64,000 nt of DNA from Micromonospora carbonacea (GTDB lineage Bacteria > Actinomycetota > Actinomycetes > Mycobacteriales > Micromonosporaceae), in contig NZ_JACHMZ010000001.1 in assembly GCF_014205165.1 (NCBI RefSeq), positions 5,562,501-5,626,500 on the forward strand, written 5' to 3'. Below are positions 7,888 through 19,889 of this stretch, in pieces (positions within the stretch are counted from its first letter, which is position 1; every line of letters begins with the position of its first letter). The position numbers and the translations under genes are program-made. Below the pieces are notes generated by a model. That model searched no databases. It was not told where the DNA came from and saw only the letters and a list, made by a program, of their open reading frames with translations.

Positions 7888-9516
7888 TCAGCCCATGTGG
7901 GGGTAGGTGTGGTCCGTCGGGGGGACGAAGGTCTCCTTGATCGTCCGGGGGGACATCCAGCGCACCAGGTTGTGCCAGGAGCCGGCCTTGTCGTTGGTGC
8001 CGCTGGCGCGGGCGCCGCCGAAGGGCTGCTGCCCGACCACCGCCCCGGTCGGCTTGTCGTTGATGTAGAAGTTGCCGGCCGCGTACCGCATCCGCTCGGC
8101 CACCGTGTCGACCACCCGGCGGTCGGTGGCGAAGATCGACCCGGTCAGCGCGTACGGGGCGATCGACTCGGCCTGCGCCACCACGTCGTCGAAGCGGGCG
8201 TCGTCGAAGACGTGCACGCCGAGGATCGGCCCGAAGTATTCGGTGGTGAACGTCTCGTGCGCGGCGTCGGAGCACTCGAACAGGGTCGGCCGGACGAACC
8301 ACCCGACCGAGTCGTCGGCGGTGCCGCCGGCCAGCACGGTGCAGGAGGGGTCGCCGGAGATCAGCTCCAGCGCGGCGGTGTGCCGGTCGAACGCCCTCGC
8401 GTCGATCACCGCCCCGCCGAAGTTGGTGAAGTCGGTGACGTCGCCGTAGGTCAGCGAGTCGGCGGTGGCGGCCAGCCGGTCCCGCAGCCCGCCGTCCCAC
8501 AGCGACCGGGGCACGTACGCCCGCGACGCGGCCGAGCACTTCTGGCCCTGGTACTCGTAGGCGCCCCGGATCAGCGCGGTGTGCAGCGCGTCGACGTCGG
8601 CGCTGGTGTGCGCGACCACGAAGTCCTTGCCGCCGGTCTCGCCGACCAGGCGGGGGTAGCCCCGGTAGCGGTGGATGTTCTCGCCCACGGTGCGCCACAG
8701 GTGCTGGAAGACCTTCGTGGAGCCGGTGAAGTGGATGCCGGCCAGGTCCGGGTCGGCGAGCACCACGTCGGAGACCTCCTCGCCCCGGCCGGTGACCATG
8801 TTGATCACGCCGGGCGGCAGGCCGGCCGCCTCGAACAGCCGCATGGTGAAGTGCGCGGCGAACTGCTGGGTCGGGCCGGGCTTCCAGACCACCGTGTTGC
8901 CCAGCAGGGCCGGCGCGGACGGCAGGTTGCCGGCGATCGCGGTGAAGTTGAACGGGGTGACCGCGTAGACGAAGCCCTCCAGGGGGCGGTGGTCGAACCG
9001 GTTCCACACCCCCGGGGAGGAGAACGGCTGCTCCTCCAGCAGGCCCCGGGCGAAGAACACGTTGAACCGGAGGAAGTCGATCAGCTCGCACGCCGCGTCG
9101 ATCTCGGCCTGGACGGCGGTCTTCGACTGGCCGAGCATCGTGGCCGCGTTGAGGGTGTCCCGCCAGGGGCCGGCGAGCAGCTCGGCGGCCCGCAGGAAGA
9201 TCGCCGCGCGCTCGGCGAACGGCAGCGACCGCCACATCGGGGCGGCCGCCTTCGCGGCGGCGACGGCGGCGCGGGCGTCGTCGTGGGTGGCGTGGCCGGT
9301 GACGCCGAGCACGTGCGCGTGCCGGTGCGGCTGGACGACGTCGATCGGGTCGCCGCCGGCCATCCGCTGCTCCCCGGCGATGGTCATCGGCAGGTCGATC
9401 CGCTCGGCGGCCAGCTCGGCCAGCCTCCGCTGGAGCCGTTCCCGGTCGACGCCGCCCGGCTCGTAGGTGCGGACCGGCTCGTTGTGCGGCTCGGGTACGG
9501 AGAACACGGCGTCCAT
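7888..9516 (-). CDS. pruA: 1-pyrroline-5-carboxylate dehydrogenase
   Basis: A 542-residue aldehyde dehydrogenase. The catalytic Glu is in RLVGETGGKDF and the catalytic Cys in YQGQKCSAASR. The N-terminal half contains FNFTAIAGNLPSAPALLGN and VVWKPG, typical of the PruA (ALDH4) branch. It oxidises glutamate-semialdehyde/pyrroline-5-carboxylate to glutamate with NAD, the second step of proline catabolism. The ATG at 9516 has AGGAGC 6 nt upstream. No proline dehydrogenase gene (putA/prodh) is next to it in this window. Confidence 0.95.
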   Translation of the reverse strand: MDAVFSVPEPHNEPVRTYEPGGVDRERLQRRLAELAAERIDLPMTIAGEQRMAGGDPIDVVQPHRHAHVLGVTGHATHDDARAAVAAAKAAAPMWRSLPFAERAAIFLRAAELLAGPWRDTLNAATMLGQSKTAVQAEIDAACELIDFLRFNVFFARGLLEEQPFSSPGVWNRFDHRPLEGFVYAVTPFNFTAIAGNLPSAPALLGNTVVWKPGPTQQFAAHFTMRLFEAAGLPPGVINMVTGRGEEVSDVVLADPDLAGIHFTGSTKVFQHLWRTVGENIHRYRGYPRLVGETGGKDFVVAHTSADVDALHTALIRGAYEYQGQKCSAASRAYVPRSLWDGGLRDRLAATADSLTYGDVTDFTNFGGAVIDARAFDRHTAALELISGDPSCTVLAGGTADDSVGWFVRPTLFECSDAAHETFTTEYFGPILGVHVFDDARFDDVVAQAESIAPYALTGSIFATDRRVVDTVAERMRYAAGNFYINDKPTGAVVGQQPFGGARASGTNDKAGSWHNLVRWMSPRTIKETFVPPTDHTYPHMG

Positions 9517-9928
9517 CAGCGCTCCTGGCGATCTCGACAGCGGTGGCGAAACCGGACCCGCGGGCGGCCGGCCGGGTGACCGGACGCCGGGCACCGCGCG
9601 GTGTACCGGTCGCGGCGGCGGGACCTGCGCCGATTCTTCCACGGGCCGCCCGCTGCCCCGCTCCGCCCGCTGCCCCGCTCCCGCGGCCGGCCGGTCAGCC
9701 CCGGCCGCCCGTCCGCCGGCCAGCACCCGGCCGCCGGCCGACCCCGGCCGCGCCCATGCCGGCCGCCCCGGTCGCGGGCCGGTCCCGTCCGCCGGCCGCC
9801 CCGGCTCCCCCCGTCAGCATGGCCCCGGCCCGGCGGCGCGCCCGGCGCGTACCCTGGATGGCCGGTGACCAGCCCGCCGCGTCCCGGCAGCGCCGACGCG
9901 GGCCCGGGCGCCCGTCGAAGGGGAGACG
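9517..9928. other. Divergent intergenic region, no gene seen
   Basis: 412 bp between pruA (minus) and the membrane-protein gene (plus). It is extremely rich in CCGG-type repeats and has open frames only as a by-product of its GC content. A weak TACCCT element at 9850-9855 could be the -10 of the plus-strand gene. I see no RNA gene. Confidence 0.5.
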
Positions 9929-10999
9929 ATGAGCAACCAGCCCGGCAGCTCCACGGCCGAGGAGCCGGACCAGCCGGTGGAGACCGACCCGGCCGCCGCG
10001 CCGGAGCCGGCCGACGAGGCTCTCCAGGTCCCCGAGGCTCTCCCGGCCCCCGGGGGCGCGATCGTCCGCGCCCCCGGCGCGGTCGTGCTCGCGGTGCTGG
10101 CGGTCGGCTGGCTGGCGGCGATGCTCTGGTCGACCCGGGCGGCGATCACCTCCGCCCAGGCGGGCGTCACCGCGATCAGCCTCTCCGCGTTCGCGCTGCC
10201 CGGGGTGATCTCGGCCGCGCTGGTGGCCGGCGCGGCGGCCGCCCTGGCGGCGGCGAACCTGCTGGCCCGGCGCGGCGTCGACCGGGCCACCCTGCGCTTC
10301 GTCGTCGCGACGGGCGCCGGCCTGCTCGTCGGGCTCGCCGCCGCCGTGGTGATCAACCTGACCTACTTCGACAACGCGACCACCAACGTCATCGCCGGCA
10401 CCGCCGCGGCGGCGGCGACCATCGGCGGCGCGGTGGCCGGCGCCGGCAACGCCCGGGTCGCCGGGGCGGTGGTCACCGCCGCGCTCGGGGCCCTGGTGTT
10501 CGTGGTGGCGTTCAGCCGGGCCCGGGACCCCCTGTTCGACCTGTTCGGGGCGGGCGACACCCAGGAGTCCCTGGTCACCGCCGCCAAGTGGGTGTCGCGC
10601 ACGGAGTCGCTGCTCGCCGGCCTGGTGGCGGGGCTGCTCGCCTTCGCGTACCTGACCTGGGCCCGTCGCCGCGCCCAGCGGCGCGACCCGGCGGCGGGCG
10701 ACGTCCGCTGGCCCGGTTACCTGCTGGCCGGGGCCGGCCCCGGCCTGCTCCTGCTGCTCGCCGAGGTCGTCATCCGTGTCGGCGGGCGGTCCCTGCTCGA
10801 CCTCGCCGGCGCGCTGAGCGAGGCGGACTCCGTCGCGCAGACCTCGCTGGGCACCTCCCGGGTGGACAACGGCATCTGGGTGCTCTTCGTCGGCGCGCTC
10901 ACCGCGCTGATCGCCTTCGGCCGCACCCTGGGCCCGTCGCCCGACGACGCCGCCGAGGACGACGGCGCGGAGGCGGTGGAGGCGAGCGCCGACCGCTGA
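9929..10999 (+). CDS. Integral membrane protein of unknown function
   Basis: A 356-residue protein. A charged Pro/Glu-rich cytoplasmic N-terminus (1-45) is followed by about seven hydrophobic segments (roughly 48-68, 85-115, 130-155, 160-180, 185-203, 230-250, 270-290 and 325-340), and an acidic tail. I recognise no transporter or enzyme motif. The ATG has GGGGAGACG directly upstream. It is convergent with the next gene. Confidence 0.75.
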   Translation: MSNQPGSSTAEEPDQPVETDPAAAPEPADEALQVPEALPAPGGAIVRAPGAVVLAVLAVGWLAAMLWSTRAAITSAQAGVTAISLSAFALPGVISAALVAGAAAALAAANLLARRGVDRATLRFVVATGAGLLVGLAAAVVINLTYFDNATTNVIAGTAAAAATIGGAVAGAGNARVAGAVVTAALGALVFVVAFSRARDPLFDLFGAGDTQESLVTAAKWVSRTESLLAGLVAGLLAFAYLTWARRRAQRRDPAAGDVRWPGYLLAGAGPGLLLLLAEVVIRVGGRSLLDLAGALSEADSVAQTSLGTSRVDNGIWVLFVGALTALIAFGRTLGPSPDDAAEDDGAEAVEASADR

Positions 11000-11041
11000 C
11001 GGGCACGCGCCGGGTCGGCGGCAGGGCGGGCGTGGCGCGGG

Positions 11042-11551
11042 TCAGGAGGCGACGCGCAGGAGCTGCTCCAGCTCGGTGACGTCGTACCACTCCAGCTCGT
11101 GGTCCTCCGCGCCGTCGACGGTGAACTGGGCGTCGGGGTCGCCGGCCAGGGCCTCGGCGGCCACGTCGGCGGCGGCCGACACGTCGGCGACCGCGACGTC
11201 GCCGTCCACGTGCAGAGCGGCCACGGCCGACACCGGCACCGGGCGCACCAGCCGGACGGCGCTGGAGCCGAGCACGTCGTCGGTGCGGCGCAGCGCGGCG
11301 GCCGGCACGTCGACGGAGATCACCACGCGGCGGCGGGGCGCGGCCGGGTCGTCGCGCAGCAGGAGCAGGGCGTCCTGGGCGGCGCGGGTGAAGGCGACGT
11401 ACTCCAGCTCCTCCTCGTCGCCCTCGGCGTACCACTCGCGCAGGGCGGGGGTGACGGCGTGCGCGTCCGTCTCGGGCAGCCCCTGCTCGGGCAGGCGGGC
11501 GAGCATGGGCACGATCGCCGGCACGTACACCCGGACAAGCTCGTCGTTCAC
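11042..11551 (-). CDS. Conserved actinobacterial protein of unknown function (DUF6912-like)
   Basis: A 169-residue soluble protein. It starts [15 protein letters not shown] and contains the segment [24 protein letters not shown], followed by an Ala-rich alpha/beta body. This arrangement is common in actinobacteria near secA and I believe it is the DUF6912 family; function unknown. The start is GTG 11551, preceded by GGAGGGAG; the open frame extends upstream but without family character. It is divergent from the small HTH gene. Confidence 0.65.
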   Translation of the reverse strand: MNDELVRVYVPAIVPMLARLPEQGLPETDAHAVTPALREWYAEGDEEELEYVAFTRAAQDALLLLRDDPAAPRRRVVISVDVPAAALRRTDDVLGSSAVRLVRPVPVSAVAALHVDGDVAVADVSAAADVAAEALAGDPDAQFTVDGAEDHELEWYDVTELEQLLRVAS

Positions 11552-11716
11552 CGGTGGTCTCCCTCCGCCTCCGGGCCGACGTGCGTGGGCCCGGGCGCCG
11601 ATCATGCCGTACGCCGTGACCGTCATACACCGCGCACCCGGCCGGCGGGAAGCTGCCGCGCGGACCGGCCGGGCGGCGCGTCGACCGGCGTGGGGCGGCG
11701 GCGTCGGCAGCAGGTG

Positions 11717-11732
11717 GCAAACTGAAGCAAAC
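11717..11732. promoter_or_regulatory. GCAAAC-N4-GCAAAC direct repeat before the HTH gene
   Basis: Two GCAAAC units 10 bp apart, ending 22 bp upstream of the GTG at 11755. The same arrangement recurs at 12047-12062 upstream of the next gene, so it is a candidate site for the small HTH protein itself. Confidence 0.45.
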
Positions 11733-11754
11733 GATCCCAACCCCGGGAGATTCC

Positions 11755-11982
11755 GTGGAGCCGAGGTTCCTGCTGCTCTCCGACGTGGCCGCCGAGCTCA
11801 ACGTGTCGGACTCGCAGGTCTACCACATGGTGCGCAGCGGCGAGCTGCCCGCGATCAAGATCGGTGGCCGGGGGCAGTGGCGCGTCGAGCGGGCCCGGCT
11901 GGAGGAGTACATCCAGCGCAAGTACGCCGAGACCGCCGAGTGGGTCCGGGGCAACCCGCTGACCGACCGCGACCCCGAGTAG
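11755..11982 (+). CDS. Small helix-turn-helix DNA-binding protein (MerR/excisionase-like)
   Basis: A 75-residue protein that is nearly all one winged [34 protein letters not shown], a short beta wing ([17 protein letters not shown]) and a charged tail. It belongs to the HTH_17 group that includes BldC-like proteins, which bind DNA as head-to-tail arrays on direct repeats. GTG start at 11755. Direct repeats GCAAAC-N4-GCAAAC lie just upstream of both this gene and the next one. Confidence 0.85.
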   Translation: MEPRFLLLSDVAAELNVSDSQVYHMVRSGELPAIKIGGRGQWRVERARLEEYIQRKYAETAEWVRGNPLTDRDPE

Positions 11983-12046
11983 CCTCCGTCGCACCCCGTG
12001 CCATTGACCGGGGCCGCTGCGTGGCCGAGAATCGAGGCTGTCGGAG

Positions 12047-12062
12047 GCAAACGAAGGCAAAC
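12047..12062. promoter_or_regulatory. Second GCAAAC-N4-GCAAAC direct repeat
   Basis: GCAAAC at 12047-12052 and 12057-12062, followed at once by a degenerate third unit GCAAGC (12063-12068). It ends about 14-19 bp before the ATG at 12082. Same unit and 10-bp period as 11717-11732. Confidence 0.45.
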
Positions 12063-12081
12063 GCAAGCATCGGGGGTTGCG

Positions 12082-12684
12082 ATGATCGAGTCCCGCCGGC
12101 CCGGGCCCGTCCGACCCCCGGTGCGGGTCCGCCCCGCGCCGCCGCTCGACCCGCCCTTCGTCGAGGAGCCGGCCGAGGGCTGGCCCCGCCCGGTCGCCGC
12201 CCAACTGGCCCTCGACCTGTTCGAGGCGCACCGGCTCGCCCCGCACCGCCCCACCGGCCGACCGCCCGACCCGCGCCCCACCCCCGGCGGCCCCGGCCGG
12301 GCCGACCCGACCGCCCCGCGGCCGTCCGCCCTGGTGACCGCCACCCCGGAGGCGACCCGGGCCGCCCAACGCTTCGTCGCCACCTGCCTGGAGATCGTCA
12401 ACGGCTACCGGCCGCCCGGGCAGATCCGCCCGCTCACCGAGCCCGGCCGGGCCGCCGACGTGGCGCAGGAGCTGGCCACGGCCGCCGCACACACCGGCCC
12501 GGTGCGCCGCCGCTCCACCCGCCCCACCGTGCGGCTGCGCCGGCTGCGGGTCTGCGAACCCCGCCCGGCTGCCGTGGAGGCCGCCGCCGTCCTGACCGCC
12601 GCCACCGGCCGCACCTGGGCGATGGCGCTGCGCCTGGAGCACCGCCGGGGGCGCTGGCTCTGCACCGCCCTCCAGGTCCTCTGA
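12082..12684 (+). CDS. Rv3235-family (DUF6459-like) protein
   Basis: A 200-residue Arg/Pro/Ala-rich protein. The N-terminal 95 residues are disordered-looking and proline-rich. The conserved part has a helix (RAAQRFVATCLEIVNGYRPPGQIRPL) and a small beta-rich domain containing RRLRVCEPRPAAVEAAAVL and ALRLEHRRGRWLCTALQVL. Proteins of this type lie next to secA in many actinobacteria; function is unknown. I start at ATG 12082 because the frame upstream is occupied by the GCAAAC repeats. Confidence 0.7.
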   Translation: MIESRRPGPVRPPVRVRPAPPLDPPFVEEPAEGWPRPVAAQLALDLFEAHRLAPHRPTGRPPDPRPTPGGPGRADPTAPRPSALVTATPEATRAAQRFVATCLEIVNGYRPPGQIRPLTEPGRAADVAQELATAAAHTGPVRRRSTRPTVRLRRLRVCEPRPAAVEAAAVLTAATGRTWAMALRLEHRRGRWLCTALQVL

Positions 12685-12823
12685 AGTCGGCGCCGGTGCT
12701 CCCGCTCCCCGCCGGGGTGAAGCCCCCATGATCGTCTGCGGTCCTGGCGAACTCGTCCGGCGTGTCGTCCCACCAACCAGCAGGCGATCACGCTGGGCGG
12801 CGGAGCCCGCCGACGCGGACGCG

Positions 12824-12855
12824 GACGGGCCCCGGCGAGAACGCCGGGGCCCGTC
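12824..12855 (-). terminator. Terminator of secA
   Basis: 14-bp perfect stem (12824-12837 with 12842-12855) and 4-nt loop, 14 nt beyond the secA stop. It lies in the convergent gap and may act in both directions. Confidence 0.8.
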
Positions 12856-12869
12856 GGTGTCGCGGTGGG

Positions 12870-15779
<2,910 letters not shown>

Positions 15780-15941
15780 GGATCAACGCTCCCCTAGACA
15801 GTCTCGACCCATCGTAGGCGCTCCGTCGGCCCGATGGTCACTGGTGGCGGCGGTCTGATCGGCGAGAAACCGACATAACACTCCGACCGCCGGCCGGGCG
15901 GCGGGATATCCGGTTACGCCCAGCGCGAAAGATCCGGCACG

Positions 15942-17147
15942 ATGGCTCGGGTGGAACCCGTGGAGCTCACCGAGGACGGCCTGCTGCTGCGACCCTGGCG
16001 GACGGCCGATGCGGACGCCGTGCACCGGGCCTGCCAGGATCCGGACATCCAGCGCTGGACCACCGTACCGCGCCCGTACCTGCCGGAACACGCCCGCGCC
16101 TTCGTCGGCCAGATCAGCGCCGGGGACTGGCGGGCCGGGACCCGCGCGCCGTTCGCCGTCTGCGACGCCGCCACCGGCGAGCTGCTCGCCTCGTGCGGGC
16201 TGGTCTCGGTGGACCGCACGACGGACTCCGGCGAGGTCGGCTACTGGGTCGCGCCGTGGGCCCGGGGCCGGGGCGTCGCCACCCGGGCCACCCGGGCCGT
16301 CGCCCGCTGGGCGTTCGACGCGCTGGGGTTGCGCCGGCTGGTCTGGCAGGCCGAGATCGGCAACCACGCCTCCCGGCTGACCGCGCTGCGCGCCGGCTTC
16401 CGGGTCGAGGGCGAGCTGCGGCTGGCCGACCCGTCGCCCGGCGGGCGGCCGGAGGGCTGGGTCGGCTCCCTGTTCCCCGGGGACCTGCCCGCGCCGGGCG
16501 AGGCCGGGCCGGCGGGGCCGGACTCCCTCGACGCCCGTCGGGCCGCCGTCTTCGGCCGGCCGCAGCCCACCCTGTTCGCCACGGTCGCGGGGCGGGAGCT
16601 GCGGCTGCGGCCGATCGAGGAGGGCGACCTCGACGCGATCACCGACACCTGCCGGGATCCGCACACGGTCGAGTGGACCACGGTGCCGGCCCCGTACGAG
16701 CGGGCGGACGCCGAGAGGTTCAGGCGCGACGTCGCCGACGCGGCCTGGGCGCGCGGCACCGGCGCGTACTTCACCGTCGCCGACGGCGACGACCGCTACG
16801 TCGCCTCGGTCGACCTGCGCCTCGCCGCCGCCGACCCGGCGCAGGCCATGGTCGGCTTCATGACCGCGCCGCACGCCCGGGGCCGGGGATACCTGCCGGC
16901 GGCCACCACCGCCCTGGCCGCCTGGGGTTTCACCACCCTCGGCCTGGCCCGCGTCGAGTGGCGCGCGCTCGTCGGCAACACCGCGTCCCGCCGGGTCGCC
17001 GAGAAGGCCGGTTTCACCATGGAGGGCACCGCCCGCGGCTTCCTGCCCACCCGCGCCGGCACCCGCGCCGACGCCTGGGTCGCGTCGCTGCTGCCCGGGG
17101 ACCTCGCCGCGCCCGCACCACCCGGACCGTCCCGGGGCAACCGGTGA
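15942..17147 (+). CDS. Tandem-domain GNAT acetyltransferase
   Basis: A 401-residue protein made of two complete RimJ/RimL-type GNAT domains (about 5-190 and 205-395). Each has the acetyl-CoA loop: VAPWARGRGVATRATRAV in the first and TAPHARGRGYLPAATTAL in the second, followed by the typical N-x-A-S-R motif (GNHASR and GNTASR). These enzymes N-acetylate proteins, antibiotics or small amines; the acceptor is unknown. The stop overlaps the start of the next gene by 4 bp, and that gene has the same two-domain design, so the pair probably arose by duplication. Confidence 0.88.
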   Translation: MARVEPVELTEDGLLLRPWRTADADAVHRACQDPDIQRWTTVPRPYLPEHARAFVGQISAGDWRAGTRAPFAVCDAATGELLASCGLVSVDRTTDSGEVGYWVAPWARGRGVATRATRAVARWAFDALGLRRLVWQAEIGNHASRLTALRAGFRVEGELRLADPSPGGRPEGWVGSLFPGDLPAPGEAGPAGPDSLDARRAAVFGRPQPTLFATVAGRELRLRPIEEGDLDAITDTCRDPHTVEWTTVPAPYERADAERFRRDVADAAWARGTGAYFTVADGDDRYVASVDLRLAAADPAQAMVGFMTAPHARGRGYLPAATTALAAWGFTTLGLARVEWRALVGNTASRRVAEKAGFTMEGTARGFLPTRAGTRADAWVASLLPGDLAAPAPPGPSRGNR

Positions 17148-18268
17148 ACGCGGGCCGCCTGCCCGAGACCGTCGGGGGCGACGGGGTGCGGCTGCGGCCG
17201 TACCGCCTCGCGGACGTGCCGGACATCGCGGCGGCCTGTGTCGACCCGCTCACCCAGCGGTTCATCTCGGGCATGCCCAGCCCCTACACGGAGGCCGACG
17301 CCCGGTGGTGGGTGACGGAGGGCGTCGCGGCGGCCCGGGCCGCCGGCGGAGCCTCGTACGCGATCGCGGACCCGGCCACCGACCGGCTGCTCGGCGGCGC
17401 GGGCCTGGGCAACCCGGTGCCGGTGCGGGAGCAGGCGGAGCTGGGCTACTGGGTCGCGCCGTGGGCGCGGCGGCGGGGTGTGGCCACGGCCGCGACCCGG
17501 GCGCTCGCGGCGGCGGCCTTCGCGCACGGCACGGCCCGCCTGGAGCTGCTCACCCACCTGGAGAACACGGCCAGCCAGCGGGTCGCGCTCGCCGCCGGGT
17601 TCCGGCACGAGGGGGTACGCCGGGCGGCGAACCTGGCGCGCGGCGGCGGCCGGCAGGACCTGGTCTGCTGGGTACGCCTGGCCGACGACCCGCCCGGCCC
17701 GACGACCCGCCTCCTGCCCGACCTGCCCGGCGGGCGGCTCACCGACGGCGTGGTGACCGTGCGCCCGGTCGGGCCCGACGACGCGGGGGCGATGTTCGCG
17801 CTGCACAGCCTGCCCGAGGTCGTCGCGAACCGGGTGCCTCCGCGCGCGCCGACGCCCGCCGACGTCGAGCGGCGCTGCCGGCTGGCCGGCGTCCGCTGGC
17901 TGGCCGGGGAGGCGGCCGACCTGGCCATCCTGGACGCGCACACCGGCGAGCTGACCGGCGGGTGCATGCTCTACCACGACGAGCAGGCGACCGGGCAGGC
18001 GATGGTCGGATTCAGCCTGCTGCCCGCCGGACGGGGCCGGGGCCTGGCCACCCGGGCGGTGCGCCTGGTCACCGGGTGGGCGTTCGACGGGGTCGGGCTG
18101 GCCCGGGTCTGGGCGGGCGCCCGGCCGGAGAACGCGGCCTCGCAGCGGGTCCTCGCGCGGGCCGGCTTCACCCGGGAGGGCCTCCTGCGCGGCCTCCTGC
18201 CCGGCCCCGGGGGCACCCGCGTCGACTCGGTCCTGTACGCCCGGCTCGCCACCGACGAGCCCCGCTGA
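17144..18268 (+). CDS. Second tandem-domain GNAT acetyltransferase
   Basis: A 374-residue protein starting at GTG 17144, overlapping the TGA of the previous gene (GTGA), so translation is coupled. Two GNAT domains again: the first with VAPWARRRGVATAATRAL and NTASQR, the second with LLPAGRGRGLATRAVRLV and NAASQR. Both carry the R/Q-x-x-G-x-A acetyl-CoA loop. With its neighbour it makes a block of four GNAT units in one operon. Substrate unknown. Confidence 0.87.
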   Translation: MNAGRLPETVGGDGVRLRPYRLADVPDIAAACVDPLTQRFISGMPSPYTEADARWWVTEGVAAARAAGGASYAIADPATDRLLGGAGLGNPVPVREQAELGYWVAPWARRRGVATAATRALAAAAFAHGTARLELLTHLENTASQRVALAAGFRHEGVRRAANLARGGGRQDLVCWVRLADDPPGPTTRLLPDLPGGRLTDGVVTVRPVGPDDAGAMFALHSLPEVVANRVPPRAPTPADVERRCRLAGVRWLAGEAADLAILDAHTGELTGGCMLYHDEQATGQAMVGFSLLPAGRGRGLATRAVRLVTGWAFDGVGLARVWAGARPENAASQRVLARAGFTREGLLRGLLPGPGGTRVDSVLYARLATDEPR

Positions 18269-18290
18269 CCCGGGGCCGGGTCAGCGGGGC
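18259..18290. terminator. Bidirectional terminator between GNAT gene and hpf
   Basis: Inverted repeat of up to 15 bp (18259-18273 with 18276-18290) overlapping the last codons of the GNAT gene and 12 nt from the hpf stop. The innermost pairs must open to form the loop. Convergent genes on both sides. Confidence 0.7.
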
Positions 18291-18302
18291 GTGGTCGTCG
18301 GG

Positions 18303-18932
18303 TCAGGTGTCGAGGGAGATGATGCCGTAGTCGTAGGCGTGTCGCCGGTAGACGACGCTGGGGCGGCCGGACTCCTTGTCGTGGAACAGGTAGAAGTCGT
18401 GCCCGACCAGTTCCATCTGGAACAGCGCGTCGTCGACCGTCATCGGCTCGGCGGGATGGACCTTCGCCCGCGCGATGTGCCACGGCTGGTCGTCGGGTTC
18501 CTCCTCGAACCGCTCGGCGACGGCCGTGGCCGTGCCGGCGCCGTCGAGGGCCGCGACGGGCGCCCCGAGGCCGGCGACCGGCAGGTCGGCCGTGGCCGCC
18601 GCCACGGAGATCGGCGCGTGCCGCCCCCGGTGGACCCGGCGGCGGTCCGCCGCGCGGCGCAGCCGGTTGTCCAGTTTGGCGATCGCGGCGTCGAGTGCGC
18701 TGTAGAAATCGTCGGTGCAGGCCTCGGCCCGAATCACCGGACCACGGGAAACGCACGTTATCTCGACCCGCTGGCAATGGTCGGACTGGCGCGGATTGCG
18801 CTCGTGGAACAACTCGACATCGACGCGAATAAGCTTGTGATCGTAACGTTCGATCTTTGCGAGCTTCTCGGCTACGTGCACCCGGTAATGATCCGGGACC
18901 TCGACGTTGCGGCCCTTGACCACGATGTCCAC
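18303..18932 (-). CDS. hpf: Long-form ribosome hibernation promoting factor
   Basis: A 209-residue HPF/RaiA. The N-terminal ribosome-binding domain (VDIVVKGRNVEVPDHYRVHVAEKLAKIERYD) is joined by a linker to the C-terminal dimerisation domain (PMTVDDALFQMELVGHDFYLFHDKE ... VVYRRHAYDYGIISL). The long form causes 100S ribosome dimers in stationary phase. GTG start at 18932 with AGGGAGGT upstream; a longer open frame exists but has no family support. It lies in the Mycobacterium Rv3241c position. Confidence 0.94.
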   Translation of the reverse strand: MDIVVKGRNVEVPDHYRVHVAEKLAKIERYDHKLIRVDVELFHERNPRQSDHCQRVEITCVSRGPVIRAEACTDDFYSALDAAIAKLDNRLRRAADRRRVHRGRHAPISVAAATADLPVAGLGAPVAALDGAGTATAVAERFEEEPDDQPWHIARAKVHPAEPMTVDDALFQMELVGHDFYLFHDKESGRPSVVYRRHAYDYGIISLDT

Positions 18933-19184
18933 GTGACCTCCCTTGTTCGGACGGTCTTCGATCCGGAAATCCCGGCCGGCTCGCCTTCTGGGAGACCCCA
19001 CGCTCGGCGTCGACCGGGTCAGTGCGGCTACGCCTCCTCTCACCGCCGGGGGCGGGTGGGAATGCCTTCCTACCCCCGACACGAAAACGCTAACCCCTGT
19101 TCGCCCGACAGTCACCCCCCAACGCGCAAAGCCTCAGAATTTTCACAGCTCACACACGGTCGGGTGAATCAGAAACACGCTGGG

Positions 19185-19889
19185 TCACGGAAGGCGGCGT
19201 TTCTCGGTGGCGGCGAGGACGGCGGCCACCGTCGGCGACAGGCCGGTCGCGGTGAGCACCCGGGAGGCGGCGGCCAGGGTGACGCCGGTGGTGACGATGT
19301 CGTCGAGCAGCACCACCGCCGGGGCCGGCGAGCCGGCCCGGACCCGGGGCGCGGCCACGCCCGGCCGGGCCCGGAACGCCGACTCCGCCGCCCGGGCCCG
19401 ACCCGCGCTGTCCAGGGTGGCCGAGTCCGGGCGGGGCAGCGCCCGCAGCGGCCGGACCACCCGCGCGGGCCAGCCGGCCCCGGCCAGCCGGGCCGCCGCG
19501 TGCCGGGCCAGCCGGCCGAGGTGGTCGCCGTAGCGGGCGCGCGCCGCCGCCGCGGTGTCCGGCACCGGGACCAGCAGCACCGGCCGCGCCGCGCCGACCG
19601 CGCCGGCCACCACCTCGGCGAGCAGCCCGCCCAGCGGCCGGGCCAGCCCGTGCCGGCCCCGTTCCTTGTACGCCAGCAGCGCCTCGCGCAGCGCCCCGCC
19701 GTAGGGGCCCAGGGCCACGCACGGGGGCAGCCCCGGCGGGGCGGGGGTGGGGCGTACCGGCCGGGGGCGCAGCGCCGCCAGGGTCGCCACGCAGTCGGCG
19801 CAGAACCCCTGCCGGGCCGCCCGGCGCTCCCGGCAACCGGCGCACTCCACGGGCAGCACCAGGTCGGTCAGGTCCGCCCAGAGGCGCAT
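19185..19889 (-). CDS. ComF-family phosphoribosyltransferase-like protein
   Basis: A 234-residue protein. The N-terminal zinc-binding CxxC pairs (CAGC, CADC) are followed by a conserved YGGALREALLAYKERGRHGLARPL segment, and the PRPP-binding loop VVLLDDIVTTGVTLA lies near the C-terminus. ComF homologues take part in DNA uptake in competent bacteria; in actinobacteria the role is unclear. Its ATG overlaps the lpqB stop by one base (TGATG), so it is the last gene of the mtrA-mtrB-lpqB-comF operon. Confidence 0.88.
   Translation of the reverse strand: MRLWADLTDLVLPVECAGCRERRAARQGFCADCVATLAALRPRPVRPTPAPPGLPPCVALGPYGGALREALLAYKERGRHGLARPLGGLLAEVVAGAVGAARPVLLVPVPDTAAAARARYGDHLGRLARHAAARLAGAGWPARVVRPLRALPRPDSATLDSAGRARAAESAFRARPGVAAPRVRAGSPAPAVVLLDDIVTTGVTLAAASRVLTATGLSPTVAAVLAATEKRRLP

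Noticed and set aside
18943..19167. Short plus-strand open frame between hpf and comF
   Set aside because: No ribosome site or family features, and it covers the hpf promoter region.
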